A DNA stretch of 64,000 bases, taken from the NCBI GenBank assembly GCA_964545855.1, contig CAZJHD010000002.1:152993-216992 (forward strand). Direction: 5' to 3'. Position 1 is the first letter of the stretch, and each line of letters begins with the position of its first letter. Of this stretch, positions 52,827 through 60,527 are shown piece by piece. The translations under genes and the position numbers were made by a program. The DNA is from CAZJHD01 sp964545855 (GTDB lineage Bacteria > Planctomycetota > UBA1135 > JACQFD01). The notes under the pieces were generated by a model that made no database searches, had not been told where the DNA came from, and worked only from the letters and a program-made list of their open reading frames with translations.

Positions 52827-53594
52827 TCATGCGCCCGAGAGGCCTCCGTCGACGACGAGCACGTGGCCGGTCACGTAGGACGCCCGGTCGCTCGCGAGGA
52901 ACGCGACGGCGTGGGCGACCTCCGCCGCGGATCCGATGCGGCCGAGAGGGATGCGCGACTGCATCTCGTCGAAGGCCTTCTCGCGGACGGCGGCGGTCAT
53001 GTCCGTCTCGATGAATCCCGGCGCGACGGCGTTCACCGTGATGTTCCTGGAGGCGAGCTCCTTCGCCGCCGACCGCGTGAGACCGATCAGCCCCGCCTTC
53101 GACGCGGCGTAGTTCGCCTGGCCCGCGTTGCCCGTGAGGCCGACGATCGAGGACACGTTCACGATCCTCCCCTTCCGCGCCTTCATCATCGGCCGCGTGA
53201 CGGCCCGCAAGAGGAGGAATGCGCCGCGGAGATTCACGGCGATCACCTGATCGAAGTCGTCGTCCTGGATCCGCGGGAGCACGTTGTCGCGCGTGATGCC
53301 CGCGTTGTTGACGAGGATGTCGACGGCTCCGAAGCGCGCCACCGTCTTCTCGACGATGCCCGCGGCGGCCGCCGAATCGGAGACGTCGGCCGCGATCGCG
53401 AGGGCCTCGACCTCGATGCCGGCCTCGCGGGCCGCCGCGACACAGGCCTCGGCGGCGGCACGGGCTCCCTCCTCCTTCGTGGAGACGCAGGCCACGTTCG
53501 CGCCGAGCCGCGCCAGCTCGGTGGCGATGGCGAGACCGATGCCACGGGATGCACCCGTGACGATGGCGTTGCGGCGATGGAGTTCGGGAGGAAT
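52827..53594 (-). CDS. fabG: 3-oxoacyl-ACP reductase with non-canonical start
   Basis: 255 residues from an ATT at 53594. NADPH-dependent reduction of 3-oxoacyl-ACP. AIVTGASRGIGLAIATELAR holds GxxxGxG at 14-20, then VDILVNNAGITRD, Ser149, Tyr162 and Lys166 (NYAASKAG), and NAVAPGFIETDMT. The Rossmann motif is preceded in frame by no ATG, GTG or TTG, so a GTG at 53495 would cut it away. ATT gives the correct length and a normal 13-residue lead before the glycine motif. The alternative is a sequencing error or an unlisted start. It sits between fabD and acpP. Confidence 0.9.
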   Translation of the reverse strand: MPPELHRRNAIVTGASRGIGLAIATELARLGANVACVSTKEEGARAAAEACVAAAREAGIEVEALAIAADVSDSAAAAGIVEKTVARFGAVDILVNNAGITRDNVLPRIQDDDFDQVIAVNLRGAFLLLRAVTRPMMKARKGRIVNVSSIVGLTGNAGQANYAASKAGLIGLTRSAAKELASRNITVNAVAPGFIETDMTAAVREKAFDEMQSRIPLGRIGSAAEVAHAVAFLASDRASYVTGHVLVVDGGLSGA

Positions 53595-53749
53595 GGCGGT
53601 GGTCGGCGTGGGTGGCCGTCGCGAAGGCTCGGCGCTCGGTTCGGTCCCGACAATGGCGAGACACCCGCCTTCGAGCGGCGCACTCGCGGGCTCCGGACCC
53701 GAGGCGGCGGAGGATAGCGGCCGGCGGCGCGGCCGGTCAAACGGTCGAC

Positions 53750-53800
53750 GAAGCCCCCGTCAGCCCGAAGCCCCCGTCAACCCAAAGCCCCCGTCAACCT
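53750..53800. repeat. 17-bp tandem repeat at the fabD 3' end (3 units)
   Basis: GAAGCCCCCGTCAGCCC (53750-53766), GAAGCCCCCGTCAACCC (53767-53783) and AAAGCCCCCGTCAACCT (53784-53800). The last contains the fabD stop codon (plus TCA at 53794-53796). Each unit carries a TGA-like triplet on the fabD strand. Confidence 0.9.
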
Positions 53801-54744
53801 TGCCCCGCGTGGATCCGCGCGGCGTCCTCGGGGCCCTCGCATTTTCCGACGGTCGCGCCGGGTTCGATCTTGCGCAGCATGCCGGCGAGGGCCGTTCCCG
53901 GCGGCAGCTCCACGAAGGCGCGCACGCCCGCCGCGATGGCGGTGCGCATGCAGGCCTCCCAGAGGACGGGCGCGCAGACCTGCGCGGCCAGGTTCTCCCG
54001 GATCGCGTCCACGTCGGCGACGGCGCCCCCGGTCACGTTCGACGCGAAGGGCACGCGCGGCGGGCGGATCTCGACCTTCGCGAGCGCCGCACGCAGCCGA
54101 TCGGCGGCGGGCCGCATCACCTCGCTGTGGAAGGCGCCAGCGACGGTCAGCCGCGTGCATCGACGCGCGCCGCGGGCGACGCACGCCTTCTCGGCGGCGT
54201 CGAGGGCCGCGAGCTCTCCGGAGATCACGATCTGACCCGGGGCGTTCTTGTTCGCGATGGAGACGATGCCGGCCGCCGACGCCTCGCGGCACGCATCCTC
54301 GATGCCCGCCTCGTCGAGACCGAGGACGGCCGTCATGGAGGAGGGCTTCGCCTCCGAGGCCGCCTGCATGGCCTCGCCGCGGAGTCGCACCAGGCGGAGT
54401 CCCTCCTCGAAGGAGAGGGAGCCCGCGGCGCAGAGGGCCGTGTATTCGCCGAGGGAGAGACCGGCCACGAAGGCGGCGCGCTCCCGCCGAAGGGAGCCGG
54501 GAAGCTCCTCCAGGGCCGCGAGCGCCGCGAGGCTCGTCGCGAAGATCGCCGGCTGCGAGACGTCGGTGCGCGTGAGCTCCTCGATCGGCCCCTCGAAGCA
54601 GAGGCGGGAGAGCGGCATGTCGAGCGTCGCGTCCGCACGCTCGAAGACCGCACGCGCCGACGCGGAGGACGCGAAGAAGGCCTTGCCCATGCCAACGGCC
54701 TGGGCGCCCTGTCCAGGGAAGAGGAGTCCGAGGGTCTGCTTCAT
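53794..54744 (-). CDS. fabD: Malonyl-CoA:ACP transacylase
   Basis: 316 residues. Transfers malonyl from CoA to ACP for the first and later elongation steps. LLFPGQGAQAVGMGKAFFA opens it, the nucleophile Ser97 is in AGLSLGEYTALCAAGSL and the catalytic His206 in VAGAFHSEVM. The Gln of GQG is present. Upstream, 214 bases separate it from fabH; that region holds an inverted repeat that may be a regulator site. Confidence 0.97.
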   Translation of the reverse strand: MKQTLGLLFPGQGAQAVGMGKAFFASSASARAVFERADATLDMPLSRLCFEGPIEELTRTDVSQPAIFATSLAALAALEELPGSLRRERAAFVAGLSLGEYTALCAAGSLSFEEGLRLVRLRGEAMQAASEAKPSSMTAVLGLDEAGIEDACREASAAGIVSIANKNAPGQIVISGELAALDAAEKACVARGARRCTRLTVAGAFHSEVMRPAADRLRAALAKVEIRPPRVPFASNVTGGAVADVDAIRENLAAQVCAPVLWEACMRTAIAAGVRAFVELPPGTALAGMLRKIEPGATVGKCEGPEDAARIHAGQG

Positions 54745-54776
54745 GGGGTGGCCTCGCCGACGTCGGGGAGACAGTG

Positions 54777-54819
54777 GGTTCGAAGGGTCTGGCAGGGCGA
54801 TCCGAAACTCCTTCGAACC
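54777..54819. promoter_or_regulatory. Inverted repeat upstream of fabD
   Basis: GGTTCGAAGG (54777-54786) and CCTTCGAACC (54810-54819) are perfect complements 23 bases apart; a related GGTTCGAACG lies at 54858-54867. It is a candidate operator for a fatty-acid regulator or a terminator hairpin after fabH. Confidence 0.45.
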
Positions 54820-54958
54820 ATGCTCCGCCCTCCTCGTTCGACTCGGCGGCGCTCCCTGGTTCGAACGAAGATTGCGATCGCTTGGCCTCGAAGCAGATCC
54901 GGAACGACCTGCGAGGCGCCGGATTCCTTCGCGGCGCGGAGGATCCGGCGATCCTCGC

Positions 54959-55960
54959 CTACCAGCGAATCGTGATCGAGCCCCAGGTGAGCCCCGCGCC
55001 CACGGCGCAGAGCAGGACGATCTTTCCGGGCTCCGGCCTCGAGGCGGCGGCCGCTTCGCTGAGCGCGACCGGCACCGACGCCGAGGACGTGTTGCCGTAG
55101 CGGTCGATGTTCACGACCACGCGCGCTGGGTCGAGGGAGAGCCGCTCGATCACCGACTCGATGATCCGACGGTTCATCTGGTGCGGAATGACGAGCCCGA
55201 TCTCGTCCTTGCCGTGACGCTCGATGGCGCGGCGAACCATGTCGACCATCGACTCGACGGCGAAGCGGTAGACGTCGCGGCCCGCCATGCGGAGGAAATG
55301 CTGCCGCTTGTCGACGGTCTCGTGGCTCGCGGGCGAGCGAGACCCGCCGGCCGGCAAGTAGAGCAGCTCGGGCTCTCCGCCGCGGGCGTGGATCGCGCAG
55401 TCGACGATCTCGCGTCTCTTCGTCACCTCGAAGGGCGCCAGCACCACGGCGCCGGCGGCGTCGCCGAAGATCACGCAGGTGCTGCGATCGGTGTAGTCGA
55501 GGATGCGGGAGAGCGCCTCGGCGCCGATCACCAGCACGCGGCGGAACTTCCCCGTCGCGATGAACTGCGTCCCGATGGTGGCCGCGTAGATGAATCCGGG
55601 GCAGGCGGCGCCCACGTCGAAGGCGGCGGCGCGCGTGCAACCGAGCGCCGCCTGGACGAGCGTCGCCGTGGCCGGGAACGGGAAGTCGCCCGTCACCGTG
55701 CCGACGATGATCAGGTCGATCTCCTCGGGCGCGCACTTCGCGTCCTCGAGCGCGGCGCGCGCCGCGCGGATCGCCAGATCGGAGCACGCCTCCGAATCCT
55801 CCATGATCCGCCGCTCGACGATGCCGGTCCGCTGCCGGATCCACTCGTCGGACGTGTCGACCATCTTCTCGAGGTCCTGGTTCGTGAGCTTGCGCGAGGG
55901 AACGTAGCCCCCGACGCCGAGGACGCCGACGCGCTCGATCCCCCGCGGCGCTTCCGTCAC
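54959..55960 (-). CDS. fabH: 3-oxoacyl-ACP synthase III
   Basis: 333 residues. First condensation of fatty-acid synthesis, from acetyl-CoA (or branched primers) and malonyl-ACP. Active residues Cys120 (VGAACPGFIYA), His260 (IPHQMNRR) and Asn290 (YGNTSSAS) are all present. The GTG at 55960 overlaps the plsX stop as GTGA. SDEWIRQRTGIVERRI is typical. Primer preference cannot be read from the sequence. Confidence 0.97.
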   Translation of the reverse strand: MTEAPRGIERVGVLGVGGYVPSRKLTNQDLEKMVDTSDEWIRQRTGIVERRIMEDSEACSDLAIRAARAALEDAKCAPEEIDLIIVGTVTGDFPFPATATLVQAALGCTRAAAFDVGAACPGFIYAATIGTQFIATGKFRRVLVIGAEALSRILDYTDRSTCVIFGDAAGAVVLAPFEVTKRREIVDCAIHARGGEPELLYLPAGGSRSPASHETVDKRQHFLRMAGRDVYRFAVESMVDMVRRAIERHGKDEIGLVIPHQMNRRIIESVIERLSLDPARVVVNIDRYGNTSSASVPVALSEAAAASRPEPGKIVLLCAVGAGLTWGSITIRW

Positions 55961-57015
55961 GAAGCCTTCCCCGAGCCGGAGACGGAGGAAGGACTCGACG
56001 GCGCCTCCGGTGCGGGCCGCACGCTCGGGGAGGCTGCGAGGGCGCTCACGATGTGCCGGTTCACCTCGGCGGTGACGAACTGCTTCGCCGTGCGGATCAT
56101 GGATGCGGCGGCGCGCGCGTCGGATCGGCCGTGTCCGATGACGACGATCCCTTCGATGCCGAGCAGCAGCGCGCCCCCGTGCTCGGCGTAGTCGATGCGG
56201 CTCGAGATGGCGCGGAGGACGCCGCGATTCGACTCCTCGGGGTGGACCTTCGCGAGCTCCTGTCCCGTCGCCTGGAGCATGAACTCGCCCATGCCCTCGC
56301 AGGTCTTCAGCACCAGGTTGCCGACGAAGCCGTCGCAGACGAGGACGTCGGCGCGGCCGCGGAAGATGTCCTGCCCCTCCACGTTGCCGGCGAAGGAGAG
56401 CCCCGACGCGCGGAAGAGGTCGGCCGTCTCCTTGATGAGGCGATTCCCCTTCTCCTCCTCCTCGCCGATGTTGAGCAGCGCGATCGACGGGTTCGGGACC
56501 GCCAGCACGTCGCGGGCATAGGCGTGGCCCATGAGCCCGTACTGGAAGAGATGCACCGGCTTGCAGTCGACGTTCGCTCCGACGTCGATGAGCACCGTCG
56601 TTCCCTTCAAGCTCTCGAAAGCGACGGCGATCCCCGGACGGCGGATCCCCGGCAGCGTGCCGAGACCGAGCTTCGCGCACGCGACGGCGGCTCCCGTGTG
56701 CCCCGCGCTCACGACGGCCGAGGCGCGGCGCTTCGCGACGAGCTCCGTCGCCACTCCGATCGAGGACGACCGCTTGCGGCGGAGCGCCTCGAGCGGCGAC
56801 TCGTCCATGTCGATCGTCTCGGGCGCGTGCACGATCTCGAACCGTGCCGGCTCGGCCCCTGCCGCCTTCAGCTCGGCCTGGATCCGTTCCGTGTCGCCGA
56901 CGAGGAGAACCTCCGCCTGGGCGACCCAGCTCTTCTCGATCGCACGGAGCGCGCCTCGGACGATCTCGCGCGGGGCGTGGTCTCCGCCCATCGCGTCGAG
57001 AGCAATCTCGACCAT
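55957..57015 (-). CDS. plsX: Phosphate acyltransferase
   Basis: 352 residues. Converts acyl-ACP to acyl-phosphate for phospholipid synthesis, peripheral at the membrane. MVEIALDAMGGDHAPREIVR is the family start, with VLLVGDTERIQAEL, SAGHTGAAVACAKLGLGTLP and ANVDCKPVHLFQYGLMG. The classical gene order rpmF-plsX-fabH is preserved and it follows rpmF by 9 bases. Confidence 0.97.
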   Translation of the reverse strand: MVEIALDAMGGDHAPREIVRGALRAIEKSWVAQAEVLLVGDTERIQAELKAAGAEPARFEIVHAPETIDMDESPLEALRRKRSSSIGVATELVAKRRASAVVSAGHTGAAVACAKLGLGTLPGIRRPGIAVAFESLKGTTVLIDVGANVDCKPVHLFQYGLMGHAYARDVLAVPNPSIALLNIGEEEEKGNRLIKETADLFRASGLSFAGNVEGQDIFRGRADVLVCDGFVGNLVLKTCEGMGEFMLQATGQELAKVHPEESNRGVLRAISSRIDYAEHGGALLLGIEGIVVIGHGRSDARAAASMIRTAKQFVTAEVNRHIVSALAASPSVRPAPEAPSSPSSVSGSGKAS

Positions 57016-57024
57016 GGGCGCAGT

Positions 57025-57207
57025 CTACACGTTGTCGCGGTTGACGATCTCGTTCCCCGCGTAGTGACCGCAGTTGTCGCAGACCGTGTGCGGGCGCTTG
57101 GCGGACCCGCAACGGGCGCAGCGGGAGAGCGCCGGCGCCGACAACGCGTCATGGGTTCGCCGGAGACGCTTGCGGCTCTTGGAGTGGCGGCGCTTCGGAT
57201 TCGGCAT
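57025..57207 (-). CDS. rpmF: 50S ribosomal protein L32
   Basis: 60 residues. MPNPKRRHSKSRKRLRRTHD start, and the zinc ribbon cysteines Cys30, Cys33, Cys43 and Cys46 in CARC and CDNCG, so it is the zinc-binding C+ paralogue. A clear promoter lies 33-61 bases upstream. It leads the plsX-fabH operon, the common bacterial arrangement. Confidence 0.96.
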   Translation of the reverse strand: MPNPKRRHSKSRKRLRRTHDALSAPALSRCARCGSAKRPHTVCDNCGHYAGNEIVNRDNV

Positions 57208-57239
57208 GAAAGGAGAGTCTGGCTGGAAAAGGGCGAAGG

Positions 57240-57268
57240 AATCTATCGGTCGTCCCGAAGCGCTCCAA
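57240..57268 (-). promoter_or_regulatory. rpmF-plsX-fabH promoter
   Basis: On the minus strand TTGGAG, 17-base spacer, TAGATT (-10 at plus 57240-57245, -35 at 57263-57268), with a leader of about 26 bases to the rpmF ATG. Confidence 0.55.
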
Positions 57269-57290
57269 TCGAAATCTGAGAGTGGCTCGC

Positions 57291-59204
57291 TCACCGGCGC
57301 CGGAAGGCGGGGTCCGAGAGAGAGCGCGTCACGAAGCTCCGAAACTCCTCGTCCGTCCGCACTTCGATCGGCGACGACTCCGCGAGACGCCGCCCCTCGG
57401 GAGCGATCCACTCGAGCCAGAGGAGGAAGGAGCGCGCCCCGAAATCGGCCGCGTAGCCCGGCACGTGGAAGAGCAGCAGATCGCTCGGCGTCCGCGCGGC
57501 GAGGATCGACTTCCACGTGGCCGACGCTGCGTCGAGGAGCGCCACGTCGCAGCCCTGGGGCGAGAAGACGGTCACCCGAAGCGTCGTGCCCGGCGGCGAG
57601 GGAGGCAACCGGAGGGAGACGTCGAGCCGGCCTTCGTCCATCGCCTGCGCTTGCGCCCCCGTCAGCGTGCGCGGGAGGGCGTCCTCGGAGATCTCCCACC
57701 GGGGGACCGGATCGGGTTCGACCCAGAGGATCCCCGGCTCGCTGGTACCCGCCGGCGGCTCGAGACACCAGGGCGCGAGGGCGGAGCCACGCGGAATGCG
57801 GATCGGCTCCGCGATGCCGACGGACGAAGCGCGTCGGAGCGGCCACACGGCGGGACGCGCCGTCCCGTGGAAGGGCGGCGCGAACCGGTCGGCGACCCCG
57901 AAGTTGAAGAGGTTCACCTGCGGCCGCGCGGGCGGGTGGCCGAAGGGGAGCCCCGCGACGAGGAGCACCGAGATGCCTTCCGGCCGCGCGCTCCGCGCGG
58001 CATCGATGCGGGCCGTCTCCTCGGCGACGACGCGCGCCGCCTCGCGGTGCAGCTGCACGCTCTTCACGAGCGCGCGGCCGGGCGCGAGGAGCAGGAGCGC
58101 CGCGGCGAGGACCGCCAGGACGCGCGGGATCCGGGGGTCGCCGAGAGGGATCGCGAGCGCCACGCCGAGGAGCGCGTAGGCCGCCGGAAAGACGCGCGCG
58201 TGGATCGGCGGAGGATCCTCGAGACCGACGATCACGAGCGCTCCCGGCAGCGCGAGCCCGGCCGCCGAGAGGAGGGCCGCCGCGAAGGCGAGGAGTCGGC
58301 GGCGATCGGCGGAGAGCGCGAGGAGCGCCGCGCCCGAAGCGGCCGCGGCGCCGAGGGCGGGCAGAGCGAACGCAGCGGGAACTCCCGTCGCGAGGCCGAG
58401 GGCCGCCGCGAGGATGCCCGGCGCGAGCGCACCCGCGAAGGCCGCGCCCCCGGCGGGCGACCCGACGTAGCCGCCGAGCGAGAAGTCGAGCGCCGCCGAG
58501 CGGGCGAGGAATCCGACGGCGAGCGCGGCGCAGGGAACGAGGGCGCGGCGCACCCCCGCCCAGGAGCTCGTCGCGTAGCCGAGGAGCAGCGCGGCCGGTG
58601 CGAAGGCGATCGCCGTCTCCTTCGAGAGGAAGGCGCCGAGCAGCGCCGCCGCCGCCAGCACGACCTGCGCGCGCTCGCGGCGGCCCGCGCCGCCGTCGCC
58701 GGCGCGCAGCAGCCGGTCGAGGCCCAACAGCCCGAGGCCGAAGGAGAGCGCGTCGACGCGGCCGACGATCCAGCACCAGTCGCTCGGCCCGCCCGGGAAG
58801 AGGATCGCCCAGAGCGCCGCGAAGGTGGCGCCGAAGGCTCCGGCGCCGAGCCTGAGCGCGATCGAGCGCGCGGCGAGGACCCCGAGCGCGTAGAGCGCCA
58901 GGTTCACGGCGCGGAGGAAGACCGGGTCGAAGGAGATCGCGGTCTGGAGCGCGAGCGACGTCGAGAACAGGGGCCGGTAGAAACGCACCGACGTCAGGCC
59001 GAACATCGTTCCGAACCAGTCGTCCCAGGCGCGCCGGAGTCCCTCCCGGTGGAAGCTCGCGAGGGAGGTGAGGTCCTCGCCGAAGAACGGCGCGCCGACG
59101 AGCGGCGCCGCGACGACGGCGAAGACGACGAGGACGAGCCACCGCGAGCCGAGGAGCGCGGCGAGTCGGGAAGGCGGGTCGACCCGCGGGGGCGCGCCGT
59201 CCAT
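57291..59204 (-). CDS. Membrane glycosyltransferase-like protein (GT-C type) of unknown function
   Basis: 637 residues with about 11 membrane helices in the first 400 and a soluble C-terminal domain. SRWLVLVVFAVVAAPLVGAP, then an acidic first loop FFGEDLTSL and a later FYRPLFSTSLALQ, resemble GT-C glycosyltransferases that use lipid-linked sugars (the ED pair is the usual catalytic loop). The C-terminal domain is unidentified. It could mannosylate proteins or finish a surface glycan, but no specific family is asserted. Confidence 0.65.
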   Translation of the reverse strand: MDGAPPRVDPPSRLAALLGSRWLVLVVFAVVAAPLVGAPFFGEDLTSLASFHREGLRRAWDDWFGTMFGLTSVRFYRPLFSTSLALQTAISFDPVFLRAVNLALYALGVLAARSIALRLGAGAFGATFAALWAILFPGGPSDWCWIVGRVDALSFGLGLLGLDRLLRAGDGGAGRRERAQVVLAAAALLGAFLSKETAIAFAPAALLLGYATSSWAGVRRALVPCAALAVGFLARSAALDFSLGGYVGSPAGGAAFAGALAPGILAAALGLATGVPAAFALPALGAAAASGAALLALSADRRRLLAFAAALLSAAGLALPGALVIVGLEDPPPIHARVFPAAYALLGVALAIPLGDPRIPRVLAVLAAALLLLAPGRALVKSVQLHREAARVVAEETARIDAARSARPEGISVLLVAGLPFGHPPARPQVNLFNFGVADRFAPPFHGTARPAVWPLRRASSVGIAEPIRIPRGSALAPWCLEPPAGTSEPGILWVEPDPVPRWEISEDALPRTLTGAQAQAMDEGRLDVSLRLPPSPPGTTLRVTVFSPQGCDVALLDAASATWKSILAARTPSDLLLFHVPGYAADFGARSFLLWLEWIAPEGRRLAESSPIEVRTDEEFRSFVTRSLSDPAFRRR

Positions 59205-59231
59205 GGCCGGCAGAGAATACGGGCCGCTCGC

Positions 59232-60512
59232 CTACGTCCGGCCTTCGGGCTCCCGACGAGCGAAGGCGCGGCGCGGGAGCGGGATCAAGTGGAGGAGCTC
59301 CGTGCGCGAGATCTGCGTGTTGCCCGTGAGCAGTCGGGCGGCGGAGAGCACGCGCTCGGACCGGAGCGCCTCGACGAGCTTCGCGAGGGAGGCGGACTCC
59401 GCGCGCGCGCTGCCCCCTCGAGGCGGCAGCACGACGTTCACGTGGTTCTCGCCGACGAACTCCATGCCCTCGGGCACCTCCGCCACGCGCAGCCGCGCTC
59501 GGGGGCCGGCGCCCGTGATGCGGTTCACGACGAGGGCCGGACCGGCCAGGGGACGCACGCCGCGCACGTAGCGTGGACGCCCCGCGCGCGGCGCGAGATC
59601 GAGCACGCCGTCACCGATGTTGTGCGACCAGAGGAGGCGCGTGGCGCCGCGGGGAGAGTCCGCGAGACGCTCCCGCGAGGCGTTCCAGACGACGGATCCC
59701 GTGCGGACGTCGAACCCCTGCTCCGAGAGCGTCGTCGCTCCCGCGAAGAGCGCGGCGAGTTCCTCGGGCCGCTCGGCGAAGAGTGCGAAGGGCCCGCGCC
59801 GGAAGACGTGACGCGCATTGCCCCGCCGCGATCGCCGGAGACGGAGCAGCATCACCGTCTGCTGCGCGCCCTCGAAGAGGTCGACGGAGGGAAGGAGTCG
59901 CAGCGACTCGATGGCGCAGCGCTCGAGGAGCGCCTCCCGGAGCGCCCGGAAGTACGCGCCGTTGTTCATCGACGGGGGCACGACGAAGGCGAGCACGCCG
60001 CCGTCGCGCAGGAGCTCCGCGCCGAGGAGCAGGAACAGCGCGTACACGTTCGCGCGCCCCGAGATTGCCGCGGCGTACCGCTGCCGGAGCGCGGTGCCCG
60101 CGCGCAGCGGTCCGTAGGGAGGATTCCCGATCACGGCGTCGAATCCGGGTGCGAAGGGCTGCCGCAGTGCATCGCATCGGCGGATCACCGCCGACGGCAC
60201 CGCGCGCCGCGCGAGGGCGCAGAGCGCCGGATCGATCTCCCAGCCCTCGAGCCGGGCATCGGGCCACAGCGCCCGCGCCGTGCGGAGGAACTCCCCCGAA
60301 CCGCAGGCCGGGTCGAGGACCCTGGCCCGTGGAGGCAGCCGCAGACCTTCGAGCAGCGCTCGGCGGATCGGCGCGGGCGTCGGGTACTGGCCGAGGCGCT
60401 TGCGCCGCGCGGGCGACGCCGTCTCGAGCCAGCGCTGCGTCTGCGGGAGGAATCCCTCGTCGTCGATCGCCGGCCGGACGGACGTGCGGCGGACGCTCCG
60501 AGCGGCCGGCAT
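59232..60512 (-). CDS. N6-adenine DNA methyltransferase (TaqI/Eco57I-like), orphan
   Basis: 426 residues. RLGQYPTPAPIRRALLEGL, the SAM motif LDPACGSGEFLR (67-78) and the catalytic NPPYG (130-134) define a gamma-class adenine methyltransferase. The C-terminal half has a TaqI-like recognition region (PPSMNNGAYFRALREALL, ISRTELLHLIPLP). No restriction endonuclease gene lies beside it, so it may be a solitary regulator-type enzyme or a lost half of a restriction system. It sits 15 bases after alaS on the same strand. Confidence 0.85.
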   Translation of the reverse strand: MPAARSVRRTSVRPAIDDEGFLPQTQRWLETASPARRKRLGQYPTPAPIRRALLEGLRLPPRARVLDPACGSGEFLRTARALWPDARLEGWEIDPALCALARRAVPSAVIRRCDALRQPFAPGFDAVIGNPPYGPLRAGTALRQRYAAAISGRANVYALFLLLGAELLRDGGVLAFVVPPSMNNGAYFRALREALLERCAIESLRLLPSVDLFEGAQQTVMLLRLRRSRRGNARHVFRRGPFALFAERPEELAALFAGATTLSEQGFDVRTGSVVWNASRERLADSPRGATRLLWSHNIGDGVLDLAPRAGRPRYVRGVRPLAGPALVVNRITGAGPRARLRVAEVPEGMEFVGENHVNVVLPPRGGSARAESASLAKLVEALRSERVLSAARLLTGNTQISRTELLHLIPLPRRAFARREPEGRT

Positions 60513-60527
60513 GGACGAGCCCCGCGC

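Noticed and set aside
53664..53740. Starts farther upstream for fabG
   Set aside because: The frame stays open but contains no ATG, GTG or TTG, and the added residues have no similarity to FabG.
58720..58745. A fifth copy of the dispersed element
   Set aside because: AACAGCCCGAGGCCGAAG occurs inside the membrane protein gene as ordinary codons for Leu, Gly and Phe, without the rest of the element.
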